DNA from: an uncultured Bacteroidota bacterium
GTDB taxonomy: Bacteria; Bacteroidota; Bacteroidia; Flavobacteriales; Flavobacteriaceae
Direction of reading: 5' to 3'
Length of the DNA stretch: 64,000 bases
Assembly: GCA_902626585.1 (NCBI GenBank)
Contig: CACOGA010000007.1
Span: forward strand, 28,665-92,664
Made by a program: the position numbers and the translations under genes. The notes beneath the pieces were generated by a model. It saw only the letters and a list, made by a program, of their open reading frames with translations, was not told the origin of the DNA and made no database searches. Positions within the stretch are counted from its first letter, which is position 1. The number at the start of each line of letters is the position of its first letter. Below, piece by piece: positions 43,831 through 53,600 of this stretch.

Positions 43831-44583
43831 ATGAAAAAAATCCTACTATTCACATGTTTGTTTTCAATATTTGGATGTAAAAATACTAATGATAACAATA
43901 CTTCTATCTATGCTAATGAAACAGTCTTGGTTGTAAATTATCAACTTGAAAATATGACTTTGGAAGAGCACGCAGAGTTAGGTACAGCAGTTGCCCCAAG
44001 TTTTACATCTGAAAATGTTCCAGGTCTTCTTGGAAAGTCCTTTATTGGAAATTTAGCATCCGGAATTTTTGGAGGTGTATATTATTTTTCTGACAAAAAT
44101 AATCTTGATGACTATTTGGACTCAGAATTGTGGAAAGGAGTTGTGGCCCATCCCAATCTGGTTAATTTTAAAACTGATGTTTTTAGAACATTCGATGGTA
44201 CAGAAATGGCGAATGGTAATCATTCGATGAGAAAAACTTCATCTAACCCTGATGATGCATTAGATATGCATATCCTTATTGTCAATTATACTAATGAGAT
44301 TAACCCATCTGATGAAGAAATGAGTTCTCAGGTCAAAGAATATGCTCCAGTATTCAGCAATGAAAACTTTCCTGGCATGATTGGGAAAACAATGATAAAT
44401 AGCGTTGATGGGAATATCTATGGGGGTGTTTACTATTTTACTTCCAGATCTGCAATTGACGATTATTTAGCATCTGACCTTTGGATAGGTTTCGAGGGAG
44501 ACGCTAATACTAATGTTTACAAAAAAGATATCTATGCTGTTGCCCCGATTTCCTCTATTTCCAACGGTGTACCAATCTTGTAA
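43831..44583 (+). CDS. Lipoprotein with two tandem YdhR-like monooxygenase domains
   Basis: 250 residues. Lipoprotein signal ends at Cys16 (FSIFGCKNT). Two copies of a domain of about 95 residues follow (about 30-120 and 145-235): each has VNYQLENMTLEEH/VNYTNEINPSDEE, PGLLGKSFIGN/PGMIGKTMINS, GGVYYFSDKNNLDDYLDSELW/GGVYYFTSRSAIDDYLASDLW. This is the ferredoxin-like dimeric alpha-beta barrel fold of YdhR. Two fused copies could form the dimer within one chain. Divergent from the oxidoreductase operon. Confidence 0.75.
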   Translation: MKKILLFTCLFSIFGCKNTNDNNTSIYANETVLVVNYQLENMTLEEHAELGTAVAPSFTSENVPGLLGKSFIGNLASGIFGGVYYFSDKNNLDDYLDSELWKGVVAHPNLVNFKTDVFRTFDGTEMANGNHSMRKTSSNPDDALDMHILIVNYTNEINPSDEEMSSQVKEYAPVFSNENFPGMIGKTMINSVDGNIYGGVYYFTSRSAIDDYLASDLWIGFEGDANTNVYKKDIYAVAPISSISNGVPIL

Positions 44584-44642
44584 TCTGATTAACAAAAATT
44601 CAATTCTATTCATAACGGCATAAATATTGTTATTGTCAGTTT

Positions 44643-45500
44643 ATGAATAGAATTGAAAATTTACATTCGAATGTTTTTTCTCAAAAAAATGTTGAATTAT
44701 TTGAGAAGAACATTATGTTTTTGGCTGTTGGTGGTTTTATTATTCACTTACTATTGATCTTTTTTGAGAATTATTATGCAATGGATATATTCTCGTCGAA
44801 AACAAATCTTTCAAGCAATCCAATTTCTGCCCTCTACACTCCCTTCACTTTTATACTTATTTATGAAGCATTCTTATTAATTCATTATTTACCAAGATCA
44901 TTTACAACATCGGTTGCTAAAGAATATGAAATTATCTCTCTGGTTTTAATAAGGAAAATTTTTAAAGATATTCCAGAAATAAGTTTAGACAGCTCAACAA
45001 TACTTAATGAAAATAACCTGCAATTATTGTATGATTTGTCAGCTGTTATTGTGATATTTTATTTAATATATCTTTTCAAAAAAACATGGGTAAATATTCC
45101 GAAGCGAAAAACAAATAAGAATTTAAACAAGTTCATTAACTACAAGAAGCTAATGTCAATTTTACTAGTACCAACTCTTCTGGTTCTGTGTTTTGTCAAC
45201 TTCTATGAGTGGGTGATTGAGGTTTTTATTAGTGAAAGCTACACAGGTAATCTTAATGGTTTCTTTATTGACTTCTTTACTATACTAATACTTGTGGACG
45301 TGTTTATACTTTTGATTTCATTTCAGTTTACAGAGAGATATTCACAACTTATTAGAAATACAGGTTTTATCATTTCAACCATTTTATTAAGGCTGTCTTT
45401 CAGTGCGCAGGGTCTTTACAGTATTTTGTTGCTTTTACTTGGGGTAGTTTTTGGTTTAGTTATTCTTAAGATTTACAAATTGGCAGAAGAAACATATTAA
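44643..45500 (+). CDS. Integral membrane protein of unknown function
   Basis: 285 residues with six or seven predicted helices (about 24-43, 63-82, 128-146, 170-187, 205-228, 240-255, 258-277). A soluble stretch with SKTNLSSNPISALYTPFTF and FTTSVAKEYEIISLVLIRKIFKDIPEI lies between the first and third helices. I do not recognise a named family. The AlkA-like gene follows after six bases, so both may share a message. Confidence 0.7.
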   Translation: MNRIENLHSNVFSQKNVELFEKNIMFLAVGGFIIHLLLIFFENYYAMDIFSSKTNLSSNPISALYTPFTFILIYEAFLLIHYLPRSFTTSVAKEYEIISLVLIRKIFKDIPEISLDSSTILNENNLQLLYDLSAVIVIFYLIYLFKKTWVNIPKRKTNKNLNKFINYKKLMSILLVPTLLVLCFVNFYEWVIEVFISESYTGNLNGFFIDFFTILILVDVFILLISFQFTERYSQLIRNTGFIISTILLRLSFSAQGLYSILLLLLGVVFGLVILKIYKLAEETY

Positions 45501-45506
45501 AATTTA

Positions 45507-46124
45507 ATGAAAAATACTCTCGAGTTGGCTTACAAGCATTTGTCAAATGATGAAGTTATGTGCTTTTTGATTGACATTTTCAGAAAAAAAATTGACTGGT
45601 CTAACAGGTTTAATCCGAATCACTCTCTGTCAATAGCCAATCTTATCATCGAACAACAAATTAGTTTCAAAGCTGCAATAACAGTAAAGCGGAGATTTGC
45701 TCAATTGATAAACGGGAAATCTGATAATGAAATAATTAACATGTCTAGCTCTAAGCTGCAATCGATTGGGATTTCTTACAGAAAAGCAGAATATATAAAA
45801 AACGTATTTAAGTTTTTTAAATCAAAAACAGTCGATTTTGAAAAAATGTCAAATGTGGAAGTGATTAACTACCTGACATCTATAAAAGGTGTTGGTGAAT
45901 GGACAGCTCAAATGTTTATGATATTTAATTTGTTCAGACAAGATATTTTTTCTCCAAAAGATTTGGCGTTGATAAACAGTATAAAAAAAAACTACTCTTT
46001 GGATATAGTTGGCAGCACAGAAATTGAGGAGTTAACCGAAATTTGGTCCCCTTACAATTCGATTGCTTGTTTGATTCTTTGGGAGTCAGTTGAAAATCAA
46101 ATTTTCTACACGGGTCATAAGTAG
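45507..46124 (+). CDS. DNA-3-methyladenine glycosylase (AlkA-like, HhH-GPD)
   Basis: 205 residues, the compact AlkA-type fold without the N-terminal beta domain. IANLIIEQQISFKAAITVKRRF is the first signature; the helix-hairpin-helix is LTSIKGVGEWTAQMF and the catalytic Asp is in FSPKDLALINS (about residue 153). It excises alkylated purines such as 3-methyladenine, starting base-excision repair. Last gene before the tuf promoter. Confidence 0.88.
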   Translation: MKNTLELAYKHLSNDEVMCFLIDIFRKKIDWSNRFNPNHSLSIANLIIEQQISFKAAITVKRRFAQLINGKSDNEIINMSSSKLQSIGISYRKAEYIKNVFKFFKSKTVDFEKMSNVEVINYLTSIKGVGEWTAQMFMIFNLFRQDIFSPKDLALINSIKKNYSLDIVGSTEIEELTEIWSPYNSIACLILWESVENQIFYTGHK

Positions 46125-46230
46125 TTGGTTTTTATAAAATTAACCCTACAATTTTTGGTCATATTTTTTACAGATTAAGCCCTCCAAAAAAAAATTAGGA
46201 AATAAATTGGTTAATTAGATATAAAAATTT

Positions 46231-46238
46231 TATATTTG
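46231..46238 (+). promoter_or_regulatory. -7 promoter box of tuf
   Basis: TATATTTG, exact TAnnTTTG, 33 bases before the tuf ATG; TTGG at 46207-46210 lies about 20 bases upstream. Confidence 0.65.
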
Positions 46239-46271
46239 CGCTCATTTTAAAAGCAACTAAAATATTATATT

Positions 46272-47459
46272 ATGGCAAAAGAAAATTTTGATCGTTCGAA
46301 ACCCCACTTAAATATTGGAACAATCGGACACGTTGATCACGGTAAAACTACGCTGACAGCTGCAATTACTACTGTTTTGGCTGATGCTGGTTTATCCGAA
46401 AAAAGAGATTTTGATACTATTGATAATGCCCCTGAAGAAAAAGAAAGAGGTATTACTATCAATACATCACACGTTGAGTATGCAACAGAAAATCGTCATT
46501 ACGCACACGTAGATTGTCCAGGTCACGCCGACTATGTTAAAAACATGGTAACAGGTGCTGCGCAAATGGACGGAGCAATACTTGTTGTTGCTGCTACTGA
46601 TGGGCCAATGCCACAAACTCGTGAGCACATCCTTCTTGGAAGACAGGTTGGTATCCCAAGAATTGTTGTCTTCATGAATAAAGTTGATATGGTAGATGAT
46701 GATGAGCTTCTAGAGCTTGTTGAAATGGAAATACGTGAATTATTATCATTCTACGAGTATGACGGTGACAATGGACCTGTGATCGCTGGTTCTGCATTAG
46801 GAGCCTTAAACGGTGAGCAAAAATGGGTTGACACAGTTCTAGAATTAATGAAAAATGTCGATTCATGGATTGAATTACCTACAAGAGAGGTTGATAAAGA
46901 CTTTCTGATGCCTATCGAGGATGTCTTCTCAATTACCGGAAGGGGTACTGTTGCAACAGGTAGAATCGAAACCGGTGTTGCTAATACTGGTGATGCTGTT
47001 GATATTATTGGAATGGGTGCTGAAAAGCTTACCTCAACCGTAACAGGTGTTGAAATGTTCCGTAAAATCTTAGATAGAGGTGAAGCTGGTGATAATGTTG
47101 GTATCTTATTGAGAGGTATCGAAAAGACCGATATTAGTAGAGGAATGGTTATTTGTAAACAAGGATCCGTTACCCCTCACAAAAAGTTTAAAGCTGAAGT
47201 TTATATCTTGAAAAAAGAAGAGGGTGGACGTCATACTCCATTCCACAATAACTATAGACCTCAGTTCTATGTTAGAACGACTGATGTAACTGGAACAATC
47301 GAGTTACCATCAGGAGTTGAAATGGTTATGCCTGGTGATAACTTGACGATTACTGTTGAGTTAATTCAACCAATTGCTATGAATGTAGGTTTACGTTTTG
47401 CTATCCGTGAAGGTGGTAGAACAGTTGGAGCAGGTCAGGTTACTGAAATTTTAGACTAA
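46272..47459 (+). CDS. tuf: Elongation factor Tu
   Basis: 395 residues. GTPase motifs [17 protein letters not shown] and NKVDMVDD; switch region [13 protein letters not shown]-terminal barrels complete, ending [10 protein letters not shown]. Delivers aminoacyl-tRNA to the ribosome. It has its own promoter box and no Shine-Dalgarno. A 15-bp hairpin without a T-run separates it from tRNA-Trp, secE and nusG, with which it is normally co-transcribed in Flavobacteria. Confidence 0.98.
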   Translation: MAKENFDRSKPHLNIGTIGHVDHGKTTLTAAITTVLADAGLSEKRDFDTIDNAPEEKERGITINTSHVEYATENRHYAHVDCPGHADYVKNMVTGAAQMDGAILVVAATDGPMPQTREHILLGRQVGIPRIVVFMNKVDMVDDDELLELVEMEIRELLSFYEYDGDNGPVIAGSALGALNGEQKWVDTVLELMKNVDSWIELPTREVDKDFLMPIEDVFSITGRGTVATGRIETGVANTGDAVDIIGMGAEKLTSTVTGVEMFRKILDRGEAGDNVGILLRGIEKTDISRGMVICKQGSVTPHKKFKAEVYILKKEEGGRHTPFHNNYRPQFYVRTTDVTGTIELPSGVEMVMPGDNLTITVELIQPIAMNVGLRFAIREGGRTVGAGQVTEILD

Positions 47460-47482
47460 AAAAAAACCCATAATATAATGTT

Positions 47483-47516
47483 AAGGTATTTTGTTTGGTT
47501 TCAAACAAAATACCTT
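47483..47516 (+). other. Long hairpin between tuf and tRNA-Trp
   Basis: Perfect 15-bp stem (47483-47497 with 47502-47516; arm AAGGTATTTTGTTTG) and a four-base loop. It ends 11 bases before tRNA-Trp and lacks a T-run, so it looks more like an mRNA 3'-end stabiliser or RNase III processing site than a simple terminator. Confidence 0.7.
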
Positions 47517-47527
47517 GACTTATGTTT

Positions 47528-47600
47528 ACGGGTTTAGCTCAGTTGGTAGAGCACTGGTCTCCAAAACCAGGTGTCGGGAGTTCGAGTCTCTCAACCCGTG
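47528..47600 (+). tRNA. tRNA-Trp (anticodon CCA)
   Basis: Acceptor ACGGGTT / AACCCGT, discriminator G, anticodon loop CTCCAAA (CCA), T arm GGGAGTTCGAGTCTCTC. Sits between tuf and secE, the standard Bacteroidota place. Confidence 0.96.
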
Positions 47601-47613
47601 CAAAAAATATAAT

Positions 47614-47808
47614 ATGACAGGAATCGTTAAATATGTTAAAGAATCATTTGAAGAACTAAAGTCACATGTTAGTTGGCCGAGTTTTAATGAGGGTTTAAAT
47701 TTAACAGTTTTGGTTGCGGTTTTTTCGGTGATATTTTCACTGATTATTTGGGGATTAGACTCTGCGTTTAGTAGAGTGATAAAAGAATTTTTTAATCTTA
47801 TAAGCTAA
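47614..47808 (+). CDS. secE: Preprotein translocase subunit SecE
   Basis: 64 residues from the ATG at 47614; an open frame extends upstream through tRNA-Trp but cannot be coding. Short amphipathic helix VKYVKESFEELKSHVSWPS followed by one membrane helix (about 32-55). SecE clamps SecY in the Sec channel. Four bases before nusG. Confidence 0.93.
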   Translation: MTGIVKYVKESFEELKSHVSWPSFNEGLNLTVLVAVFSVIFSLIIWGLDSAFSRVIKEFFNLIS

Positions 47809-47812
47809 ACTT

Positions 47813-48370
47813 ATGTCTGATAAAAATTCATCGTTTAAGTGGTATGTTGTTAGGGCTGTTAGTGGTCAAGAAAACAAGATAAAGACATATATTGAAAATG
47901 AGATTACCAGAGTTGGTATGGATAGCTTCATTGAGCAAATTCTTGTGCCCTCTGAAAAAGTTGTTCAAATAAGAAATGGGAAAAAGGTTACCAAAGATAA
48001 AACCTACTTCCCTGGATACATAATGATAAAAGCTAACCTTACTGGTGAGGTACCACACATAATTAAGTCTGTGACAAATGTAATTGGATTTTTAGGTGAA
48101 ACTAAAGGTGGTGATCCTATTCCTTTACGTCAAACTGAAGTTAATAGAATGTTAGGTAAAGTAGATGAATTATCGCTACAAGAAGAGTCTGATATTATCA
48201 TCCCATTCATCCATGGTGAAAATGTTAAGGTTATTGATGGTCCATTTAACGGATTCGATGGTACAATTGAAAAAATTAATGAAGAAAAAAGAAAACTTGA
48301 AGTTATGGTTAAAATCTTTGGCAGAAAAACGCCATTAGAGCTTAGCTACATGCAAGTTGAAAAATTATAA
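47813..48370 (+). CDS. nusG: Transcription antitermination factor NusG
   Basis: 185 residues: NGN domain about 6-115 (WYVVRAVSGQENKIKTYIENEI, VPSEKVVQIRNGKK, YFPGYIMIKANL) and a C-terminal KOW domain about 130-185 (GENVKVIDGPFNGFDGTIEKI). NusG binds RNA polymerase and links it to Rho or to the ribosome. Sits in the secE-nusG-rplKAJL-rpoBC run. Confidence 0.96.
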   Translation: MSDKNSSFKWYVVRAVSGQENKIKTYIENEITRVGMDSFIEQILVPSEKVVQIRNGKKVTKDKTYFPGYIMIKANLTGEVPHIIKSVTNVIGFLGETKGGDPIPLRQTEVNRMLGKVDELSLQEESDIIIPFIHGENVKVIDGPFNGFDGTIEKINEEKRKLEVMVKIFGRKTPLELSYMQVEKL

Positions 48371-48385
48371 ATGTTACATAATATA

Positions 48386-48418
48386 AATGATACTATTGCT
48401 TCCAATAATAGAATCATT
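48386..48418 (+). other. Imperfect hairpin in the nusG-rplK spacer
   Basis: Arms AATGATACTATTG (48386-48398) and 48403-48418 pair with one internal mismatch and a two-base bulge around a CTTC loop, shortly before rplK. In other bacteria ribosomal protein L1 represses translation from this leader; whether this hairpin is its site is untested. Confidence 0.4.
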
Positions 48419-48436
48419 GAAACTTAAATTAGTAAT

Positions 48437-48877
48437 ATGGCAAAAGAAATAGATAAAGTTCTAAAGTTACAAGTAAGAGGAGGCGCTGCAAATCCATCTC
48501 CACCAGTTGGTCCTGCATTAGGGGCTGCCGGTGTTAATATTATGGACTTCTGTAAGCAATTCAATGCCAGGACTCAGGACAAACCAGGAAAAGTTTTACC
48601 TGTTGTAATTACCGTTTTTAAAGATAAATCTTTTGATTTTGTAATTAAGACACCTCCAGCTGCTGTTCAGTTGTTGGAAGCAGCTAGGGTTAAAAAAGGA
48701 TCTGGTGAGCCAAATATTAATAAAGTTTCTAAGGTCACGTGGGATCAGGTCAAAGCAATTGCCGAAGACAAAATGGTTGATTTAAATGCATTTACCATTG
48801 AATCTGCAATGAAAATGGTTGCTGGAACCGCTAGATCTATGGGTATAAATGTTAAGGGTGGTAAAGCACCTGAATAA
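48437..48877 (+). CDS. rplK: 50S ribosomal protein uL11
   Basis: 146 residues. N-terminal domain with the Pro-rich [28 protein letters not shown] (thiostrepton-site hinge) and C-terminal rRNA-binding domain with KKGSGEPN and [14 protein letters not shown]. It forms the stalk base where elongation factors act. Followed by rplA after ten bases. Confidence 0.97.
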   Translation: MAKEIDKVLKLQVRGGAANPSPPVGPALGAAGVNIMDFCKQFNARTQDKPGKVLPVVITVFKDKSFDFVIKTPPAAVQLLEAARVKKGSGEPNINKVSKVTWDQVKAIAEDKMVDLNAFTIESAMKMVAGTARSMGINVKGGKAPE

Positions 48878-48887
48878 TTTAAACAAA

Positions 48888-49577
48888 ATGGGAAAATTGA
48901 CTAAGAATAGGAAATTATCGGAAGCAAAAATTGATGATAATAAGTTGTATAATCTTGATGAAGCATGCTCATTGTTAAAAGATATTACAACCACCAAGTT
49001 TGACGCATCTGTTGACTTAGCTGTAAGATTAGGAGTAGATCCTAAGAAAGCTAATGAAATGGTTAGAGGTGTTGTTTCTCTTCCAAACGGAACCGGAAAA
49101 GACATGAAGGTTCTTGCTTTAGTTTCACCTGATAAAGAAGATGAAGCTAAAAAGGCAGGTGCTGATTTCGTAGGTTTAGACGAATATATTGACAAGATAA
49201 AAGGTGGATGGACTGATGTGGATGTAATTGTTACCATGCCTAGTGTGATGGGAAAATTAGGTCCTTTAGGAAGGATATTAGGTCCAAGAGGTTTAATGCC
49301 AAATCCTAAAACTGGTACAGTTACCATGGACGTAGCCAAGGCGGTTTCTGATGTCAAGGCTGGAAAAATTGATTTTAAGGTCGACAAAGCAGGTATTATA
49401 CATGCACCAATCGGCAAAGTATCTTTTTCAGCTGATAAAATTGCAGGAAATGCTAATGAATTGATTCAAACATTGATCAAGCTTAAGCCAACAGGCGCCA
49501 AGGGAACATATATTAAGTCTATTTATATTTCGTCAACTATGAGCCCTAGCTTAGCTATTGACCCTAAAATACAATAG
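48888..49577 (+). CDS. rplA: 50S ribosomal protein uL1
   Basis: 229 residues from the ATG at 48888, giving the family start MGKLTKNRK; an ATG 39 bases earlier lies inside rplK. Motifs [55 protein letters not shown] and [15 protein letters not shown]1 forms the mobile E-site stalk and represses its own operon in other bacteria. Five bases separate it from rplJ. Confidence 0.97.
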   Translation: MGKLTKNRKLSEAKIDDNKLYNLDEACSLLKDITTTKFDASVDLAVRLGVDPKKANEMVRGVVSLPNGTGKDMKVLALVSPDKEDEAKKAGADFVGLDEYIDKIKGGWTDVDVIVTMPSVMGKLGPLGRILGPRGLMPNPKTGTVTMDVAKAVSDVKAGKIDFKVDKAGIIHAPIGKVSFSADKIAGNANELIQTLIKLKPTGAKGTYIKSIYISSTMSPSLAIDPKIQ

Positions 49578-49582
49578 TAATT

Positions 49583-50098
49583 ATGACAAGAGAAGAGAAA
49601 TCAGTAGCAATCAACGATATACTTGAAGTTTTAAAGTCTAATGAAAACATTTATTTGACAGACATTTCAGGTTTAAATGCTCTTGAAACATCAAATCTTA
49701 GAAGAATGTGCTTTAAAGCTGGTGTGAAATTATCAGTTGTTAAAAATACATTGCTTGAAAAAGCTATGGATGATTCGGAAAAAGACTTTGGTGAATTAAA
49801 GGATACGCTAAAAGGTAATACTTCGATGATGATTGCTGAAGTTAGTAGTGCACCGGCAAAGGTTATTAAGAATTTTAGAAAAAAATCTGAAAGACCAATA
49901 CTAAAGGGTGCGATGATTGAAGAAGATATTTATATTGGTGATGATCAGTTAGAAATATTATTCTCAATTAAGTCTAAGGAAGAATTAATTGGAGATATTA
50001 TAATGTTGTTACAATCACCAGCTAAGAATGTAGTCTCTGCTCTTACGTCTAGTGGAGGAAGGCTTTCAGGAATTCTTCAGACATTATCAAACAAATAA
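49583..50098 (+). CDS. rplJ: 50S ribosomal protein uL10
   Basis: 171 residues: MTREEKSVAINDILEVL, ISGLNALETSNLRRMCFKAGVKLSVVKNTLLEKA, and a C-terminal helix that holds L7/L12 dimers. The five-base gap after rplA leaves no room for an E. coli-like L10 leader between the two genes, so any feedback site would lie elsewhere. Confidence 0.96.
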   Translation: MTREEKSVAINDILEVLKSNENIYLTDISGLNALETSNLRRMCFKAGVKLSVVKNTLLEKAMDDSEKDFGELKDTLKGNTSMMIAEVSSAPAKVIKNFRKKSERPILKGAMIEEDIYIGDDQLEILFSIKSKEELIGDIIMLLQSPAKNVVSALTSSGGRLSGILQTLSNK

Positions 50099-50131
50099 TA
50101 AAATAATAATTAAGTAAATAAAAACAGAAAA

Positions 50132-50512
50132 ATGGCAGATTTAAAAACTTTCGCAGAACAGTTAGTTAATTTATCAGTAAAAGAGGTAAGTGAATTAGCT
50201 GACATTTTAAAAAATGAATATGGAATAGAGCCAGCAGCAACAGCAGTTGCAGCTCCTGCAGCAGCAGGCGGCGGTGCAGCTGGAGACGCAGGTGAAGAGA
50301 AATCAGAATTTGATGTTGTACTTACAGCGGCAGGTGGTTCAAAACTTGCAGTTGTAAAATTGGTTAAAGAATTGACAGGTTTAGGTCTTAAGGATGCTAA
50401 AGAACTTGTTGACGGTGCGCCAAAAACAATCAAAGAAGGAGTTAGTAAAGACGAAGCTGAAGGATTCAAAAAGTCCTTAGAAGAGGCTGGAGCTGAGGTT
50501 GAACTTAAATAA
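50132..50512 (+). CDS. rplL: 50S ribosomal protein bL12
   Basis: 126 residues: N-terminal dimerisation helix pair ([24 protein letters not shown]), an Ala/Gly-rich hinge at about 37-52, and the C-terminal factor-binding domain ([37 protein letters not shown]). Multiple copies recruit GTPase factors to the ribosome. An attenuator-like hairpin follows before rpoB. Confidence 0.97.
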   Translation: MADLKTFAEQLVNLSVKEVSELADILKNEYGIEPAATAVAAPAAAGGGAAGDAGEEKSEFDVVLTAAGGSKLAVVKLVKELTGLGLKDAKELVDGAPKTIKEGVSKDEAEGFKKSLEEAGAEVELK

Positions 50513-50531
50513 GTTCAACTTTAATCAAAAT

Positions 50532-50571
50532 AAGGCATAGTTATAGATACTGATTTATGACTATGCTTTTT
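50532..50571 (+). terminator. Attenuator-like hairpin between rplL and rpoB
   Basis: Stem GCATAGT / ACTATGC (50535-50541, 50560-50566) plus A-T extensions, an 18-base loop and five T. A long loop makes it weak, fitting partial termination that lowers rpoBC output relative to L7/L12, as known for the E. coli operon. Confidence 0.6.
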
Positions 50572-50618
50572 GGTGTACTTAACTGATTTTTCATTATTCA
50601 TTTTTAAAACAAAACTAT

Positions 50619-53600
50619 ATGTCAACCAAATTAGCTGAAAGAATTAATTTTTCTTCGATTAAAAACGCTAGTGAATACCCTGATTTTTTGGATATTCAAA
50701 TCAAATCTTTCAAGGATTTCTTCCAATTAGAAACAAAATCAGACGAACGTGGAGAAGAGGGTTTATACAACACATTTCAGGATAATTTTCCTATAACCGA
50801 TGCTAGAAATCAGTTTGTCCTAGAATTTTTAGATTATTTTGTTGATCCCCCAAGATATTCCATTCAAGAATGTATTGAAAGAGGATTAACATACAGTGTT
50901 CCTCTAAAGGCTAGATTAAAACTGTATTGTACTGATCCTGAGCATGAGGATTTTGAAACCATTGTTCAAGATGTTTATCTTGGTACTATTCCTTACATGA
51001 CACCTAGTGGTACCTTTTGTATCAATGGAGCTGAAAGAGTAGTTGTCTCACAGTTGCACAGATCACCCGGTGTATTTTTTGGACAGTCATTTCACGCTAA
51101 TGGAACTAAACTATATTCAGCACGTGTAATTCCCTTTAAAGGTTCTTGGATTGAATTTGCTACTGATATAAATAGCGTAATGTATGCTTACATTGACAGA
51201 AAGAAAAAGCTACCTGTAACAACATTATTTAGAGCAATAGGATATGAAAGAGATAAAGACATCCTAGAAATATTTGATTTAGCTGAGGAAATTAAGGTCT
51301 CCAAAGCAAATCTAAAAAAATATTATGGTAGAAAATTGGCAGCTCGTGTCCTTAACACATGGCATGAAGATTTTGTTGATGAAGATACAGGTGAGGTTGT
51401 TTCGATTGAGAGAAATGAAATAGTTCTTGACAGAGACACTGAAATTGATAAAGACAATGTTTTAGAAATAATTGAATCTGGAGTTAAAACCGTATTAATA
51501 CACAAAGAAATTACTCAGCAAGGAGAATATGCCATAATTCATAATACACTTCAAAAGGATCCAACTAATTCTGAGAAAGAGGCTGTTGAACACATCTACC
51601 GTCAGCTGAGAAACGCTGAACCACCTGATGAAGAAACCGCGAGAGGTATTATTGATAAATTATTTTTTAGCGATCAAAGGTATAACCTTGGTGATGTTGG
51701 AAGGTATAGAATGAATAAAAAACTTGGACTTGATATTGGAATGGATAAACAAGTTCTAACTACTGAAGATATAATCACAATTATTAAGTATTTGATTGAA
51801 CTTATTAATTCAAAAGCTGAGATTGATGATATTGACCACTTATCAAACAGAAGGGTAAGAACTGTAGGAGAGCAGCTGTCATCACAATTCGGTGTTGGGC
51901 TAGCGAGGATGGCGAGAACAATCAGAGAAAGAATGAATGTTCGTGACAATGAGGTATTTACCCCAATTGATTTGATCAACGCAAAGACCCTATCATCTGT
52001 TATCAATTCATTTTTTGGAACTAATCAGTTGTCTCAATTTATGGACCAGACAAATCCTCTTGCTGAAATTACTCACAAAAGAAGATTATCTGCGCTGGGG
52101 CCCGGTGGACTTTCCCGTGAAAGAGCAGGCTTTGAAGTTCGTGATGTTCATTATACTCATTATGGAAGATTATGTCCAATTGAAACACCTGAGGGTCCAA
52201 ATATTGGATTAATTTCATCACTTGGTGTATTTGCAAAGATTAATAATATGGGGTTCATTGAAACACCCTATAGAAAAGTTAATGATGGGGTAGTTGATTT
52301 AAAATCAGCACCTACATATTTAAGTGCTGAAGAGGAAGAAAATAAGTTGATAGCTCAATCAAACATTAAAGTTGATAAGTCAGGTAAAATATTAGATAAA
52401 AAGGTTATTGCCAGACAAGAAGGTGATTTTCCTCTAACTCAACCCGCTAATGTTCATTATACGGATGTTGCTCCTAATCAGATTGCATCTATTTCTGCAT
52501 CACTAATTCCATTTTTGGAACATGACGATGCTAACAGAGCCTTGATGGGATCAAACATGATGCGTCAGGCAGTTCCATTATTATTACCTCAGTCGCCTAT
52601 TGTAGGAACTGGTTTAGAAAAACAAGTTGCCTCTGACTCAAGGGTTCTGATTAATGCAGAAGCTGACGGGGTTGTTGAATATGTTGATGCAAATGAGATT
52701 ACTATCAAATACAGTAGAAACAAGAATGAAGTTTTGACCAGCTTTGACTCTGATACAGTTACTTATAAATTGACCAAATTCAAAAAGACTAATCAAGGTA
52801 CCTGTGTAAACTTAAAATCTATAGTTTCCAAAGGAGATAAAGTTTCCAAGGGTCAGGTTTTATGCGAGGGGTATGCTACCAACAATGGAGAACTGGCTCT
52901 TGGTAGAAATATTCAAGTGGCTTTTATGCCTTGGAAGGGATATAATTTTGAGGATGCTATTGTTATTTCTGAAAAGGTTGTAAGAGATGATGTTTTTACA
53001 TCAATTCATATTGACGAGTATTCGATTGAGGTGAGAGATACAAAATTAGGTAATGAAGAACTTACCAATGATATTCCAAATGTTTCAGAAGAGGCAACCA
53101 AAGATTTAGATGAAAACGGTATGATCAGAATTGGAGCTGAAATTAATGCTGGTGATATTCTTATCGGAAAAATCACTCCGAAGGGTGAGAGTGATCCAAC
53201 TCCAGAAGAAAAGCTATTGAGAGCTATTTTTGGTGACAAGGCAGGTGATGTTAAAGATGCATCTTTGAAAGCTCCACCTTCCCTTAACGGAGTTGTTATT
53301 GATAAAAAGCTATTTGCGAGGTCAGTCAAAGACAAAAGAAAAAGAATTCAGGATAAAGAAGATTTAAAATTATTAGAGGACTCTTATGATGGTAAGTTTT
53401 TAGAACTTAAGAATGTTCTAGTAGAAAAGCTTTACAGCGTATTAAGTGGTAAAACATCTCAAGGAGTTTTTAACGATTTAGGTGAGGAAGTTTTTCCAAA
53501 AGGTAAAAAGTTTACCCAAAAAATGCTGAATTCTGCTGATGATTTTGCTCATTTAGTTTCTACAAAATGGGTTACAGATAAATCAACTAATGACATTGTA

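Noticed and set aside
47491..47613. Longer secE reading frame running through tRNA-Trp
   Set aside because: It would translate the tRNA gene; SecE homologues begin at MTGIVKYVKE-type sequence, so the ATG at 47614 is used.
48782..49417. Long open frame of 211 codons antisense to rplA
   Set aside because: It mirrors the codon structure of rplK/rplA and encodes no recognisable protein; a shadow frame.
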